Shown: positions 62,312 through 64,000 of the stretch, piece after piece
How the letters are laid out: each line of letters opens with the position of its first letter
Numbering within the stretch: the first letter of the stretch is position 1
Assembly: GCA_965649825.1 (NCBI GenBank)
Contig: OZ287695.1
Location: 1,240,001 to 1,304,000, forward strand
Length of the DNA stretch: 64,000 nt
DNA from: Penicillus capitatus
Lineage: Eukaryota; Chlorophyta
Direction: 5' to 3'
Program-made: the position numbers and the translations under genes
The notes under the pieces: generated by a model
What the model was told of the DNA's origin: nothing
Database searches by the model: none
What the model saw: only the letters and a program-made list of their open reading frames with translations

Positions 62312-64000
62312 ATGAGCATGACGGATTCTGTCCGTTCTGTAAGAACAATGTGGTCGTGCAAAATCCTCAACTTCGTCTGCTTTCTATGTTTGTATGTGCA
62401 CTTCTCTGGCAGGGCTTTTGCATTAGAGTGTGACTTGGCCTTGCATATCGACGGCGCAGCGTCGGAATTTAATGTTACGGGACGTGCCAATTCAGCAGTG
62501 CTGCCGAATATCGAGCTCGAACCGGCGTACCCTGACCAACGCGTGGGTCTAACTGGGACGCTGTACTTCCGCTCTGCTGGAGGATGTCCTTCCAATTCCC
62601 GACAGCTGCAGCGCGTCCTGTCATCTGGGAACTTCACCATTGCGGCAGCCAATGATCTTCGCCTCTACCCATCCAATGCGACGCTCTTGGCATCTGTCTT
62701 CGCTCGATTGGAATTCCTGGACCTACAGTTTGTCTACCGTTGGCGCAAAGTTCGATCTGACGGCGATGAGAATCGCATCGTGGGCAACACCACTCTAAGA
62801 GTCGTGCAAGGAAATGTTCAGTACACAGTGAATGAGACACTGGGATTCGATGTTGAGCCAGGAGAGGCTTCCTTAACGAACAACACGTCAAATCAACTGC
62901 AAGAAGCAGAACTCGCACTCAATGGCTCCAGAATGCGATTGGACATACCTGAAGCGGCGTTTTCCTTTCAGACTGACGTGGAAACGGGTGTCGATCTGAT
63001 CCCTGTCTTGGAAGCTACATTGAATCTCACTGGTCGCATCGTGGCTGAAGCTTTTGTCGAATGTTCGGACAAGAGCTGTGGTGAAAATGGAAGATGTTTG
63101 GCATTAGAGAACGGGGAAAATGTTTGCGAGTGCGCCTGTGGTTGGGCAGGAACGGACTGTGACATTCCAAGTGGCTTCTGTGATTCTTACGGTGAACAGG
63201 AATCCACCATTCAACTCCTGCAACAAACCCTTGCTCAGAATGCAGCGCCGCCGTCGCCGCCGGAGACAACCACACGACCGTCTTCCAGACAAAACCTCAT
63301 CCAACAGTGCGAAGAGCTCTTCACTTCTCGGCAGTGTCCAGATGCCAGATCGCAGTACAGTTTTGCCAATCAAGAATGCGTCTGTACAGAAGGATGGGTC
63401 GGAAGAGACTGCGATATTTGTACGGCTGGAGGAGCGTGTCCCGATTTCTATGAAGACGGTGCTGCCTGTTTAACGGACGGTGTCTACAATTCCCGTTCAG
63501 GAAAGAAGATCTACGAATGTGATCTGCGGGATACGGGTTTGAATGTCTTCGTTGGGAATTTCATTAAGTTTGTGTGTAACACGACTGGACCGCGATTCCA
63601 TGATGCCGAATTCCAAGAATCTCAACAGAATGCTCTGACGACCGACCCTGTGAACAACACCCCGTTCTGTACTGTCGATTTTACCTATCAGGAAGACACC
63701 CCTGTCAACTGCACAGCATGGGGATGCACATATGCACCCGCCTCTACGAGAGTGGAATGCAGTACGATGCTGTGCGACTGCAAAGACTGTGACGCGATCG
63801 AAGGACTTGTGAACAATATCAACAGCATCTCGCTGGAGTGTGATGACGATCGTCAATGTGTGGTGGACTTTGGCGGACTCTCCATTGCCGTGGAAGCTCC
63901 CTGCAATATCGGCGAATGTCTGCTTCCAAGCAATCCCGATTTCAGAGTGTTTCGAAGAGGAAAGGACGGAATAAACGTGCGTCTCTCTCCTTGTTCAGTT
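62312..64000 (+). CDS. N-terminal part of a large EGF-module secreted/membrane protein (runs off the window)
   Basis: An open frame from ATG 62312 continues without a stop to the window edge (563 codons). A signal sequence is visible at CKILNFVCFLCLYVHFSGRAFA. The extracellular region has many N-glycosylation sites (NVT, NTT, NET, NNTS, NLT). Cys-rich modules of EGF type follow: CGENGRCLALE…CECACGWAGTDC, CPDARSQYSFA…CVCTEGWVGRDCD. Later Cys-rich sequence includes CTVDFTYQEDTPVNCTAWGC and CDCKDC. Extracellular EGF-like leaders occur on several large algal and protist membrane proteins, including some ABC transporters, but nothing here fixes the C-terminal half. The frame is truncated by the window, not by mutation. 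Confidence 0.75.
   Translation, partial: MSMTDSVRSVRTMWSCKILNFVCFLCLYVHFSGRAFALECDLALHIDGAASEFNVTGRANSAVLPNIELEPAYPDQRVGLTGTLYFRSAGGCPSNSRQLQRVLSSGNFTIAAANDLRLYPSNATLLASVFARLEFLDLQFVYRWRKVRSDGDENRIVGNTTLRVVQGNVQYTVNETLGFDVEPGEASLTNNTSNQLQEAELALNGSRMRLDIPEAAFSFQTDVETGVDLIPVLEATLNLTGRIVAEAFVECSDKSCGENGRCLALENGENVCECACGWAGTDCDIPSGFCDSYGEQESTIQLLQQTLAQNAAPPSPPETTTRPSSRQNLIQQCEELFTSRQCPDARSQYSFANQECVCTEGWVGRDCDICTAGGACPDFYEDGAACLTDGVYNSRSGKKIYECDLRDTGLNVFVGNFIKFVCNTTGPRFHDAEFQESQQNALTTDPVNNTPFCTVDFTYQEDTPVNCTAWGCTYAPASTRVECSTMLCDCKDCDAIEGLVNNINSISLECDDDRQCVVDFGGLSIAVEAPCNIGECLLPSNPDFRVFRRGKDGINVRLSPCSV

Noticed and set aside
1-64000. CRISPR arrays, rRNA, tRNA genes
   Set aside because: No regularly spaced direct repeats, rRNA core sequences or recognisable tRNA cloverleaf were seen by eye. 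Low-scoring tRNAs could have been missed without a scan.

Overview
This window is compact nuclear DNA from a microbial eukaryote. Genes lie on both strands, often 20-160 bp apart. Most are split by short introns of about 33-75 nt with GT-AG or, unusually often, GC-AG borders. All three standard stop codons are used. The gene set is eukaryotic: Spt16, Elongin B, Sec22, cytosolic seryl-tRNA synthetase, ribosomal protein uL2, Eme1, a CCAR1-like protein, a Nup35-like nucleoporin and a PHD-knuckle-PHD chromatin protein. An amylomaltase of plastid DPE1 type, a shikimate kinase and a SDR (NAD(P)-binding) protein, each behind a basic leader or leader-like N-terminus, point to a plastid-bearing alga. 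I cannot name the lineage from sequence alone. Transit peptides and plastid origin are inference.

Layout. 0.6-7.5 kb: one very large surface protein gene (Pmp-like repeats, Cys-rich ephrin-receptor-like region, multi-pass C-terminus) interrupted by a 1.6 kb ORF1-only non-LTR retroelement flanked by a 15 bp target-site duplication. 8.3-10.1 kb: DPE1. 10.2-20.5 kb: a lysine-rich nuclear protein, secreted-family member 1, an E2 ubiquitin-conjugating enzyme, a DCC-family protein, a coiled-coil/kelch/Fn3 protein, shikimate kinase, uL2, Sec22 and Elongin B. 20.6-25 kb: Spt16 and an acidic unknown protein. 26-32.4 kb: secreted-family member 2, two tandem ABHD14-like hydrolases (the second 5'-truncated), Eme1 and SerRS. 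32.5-38.2 kb: ankyrin protein, secreted-family members 3 and 4 with repeats, and a tiny membrane protein. 38.6-45.3 kb: PZP protein, saccharopine-dehydrogenase-like protein, and the SDR/coiled-coil protein. 45.4-51.6 kb: CCAR1-like, Nup35-like and a coiled-coil unknown. 52.6-56.5 kb: a 2-oxoglutarate/2-oxoadipate dehydrogenase E1. 56.5-58.5 kb: two unknowns. 58.9-62.1 kb: a multi-TM/PH/protein-kinase gene. 62.3 kb to the edge: the start of a large secreted or membrane protein with EGF-like modules.

The most novel content is (i) a four-member family of small secreted proteins with an identical three-exon structure and a 13-nt first exon, (ii) the splicing signals, with frequent GC donors and 3' ends of the form TGTGACAG in which the apparent branch site abuts the acceptor, and (iii) unusual domain combinations: membrane-PH-kinase, SDR plus TolA-like coiled coil plus a C-terminal W-repeat, and an EF-hand-like insert in the dehydrogenase. 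Exon joins were read by eye from frame, splice signals and family conservation. For several genes the joined length is an exact multiple of three, which supports the models.
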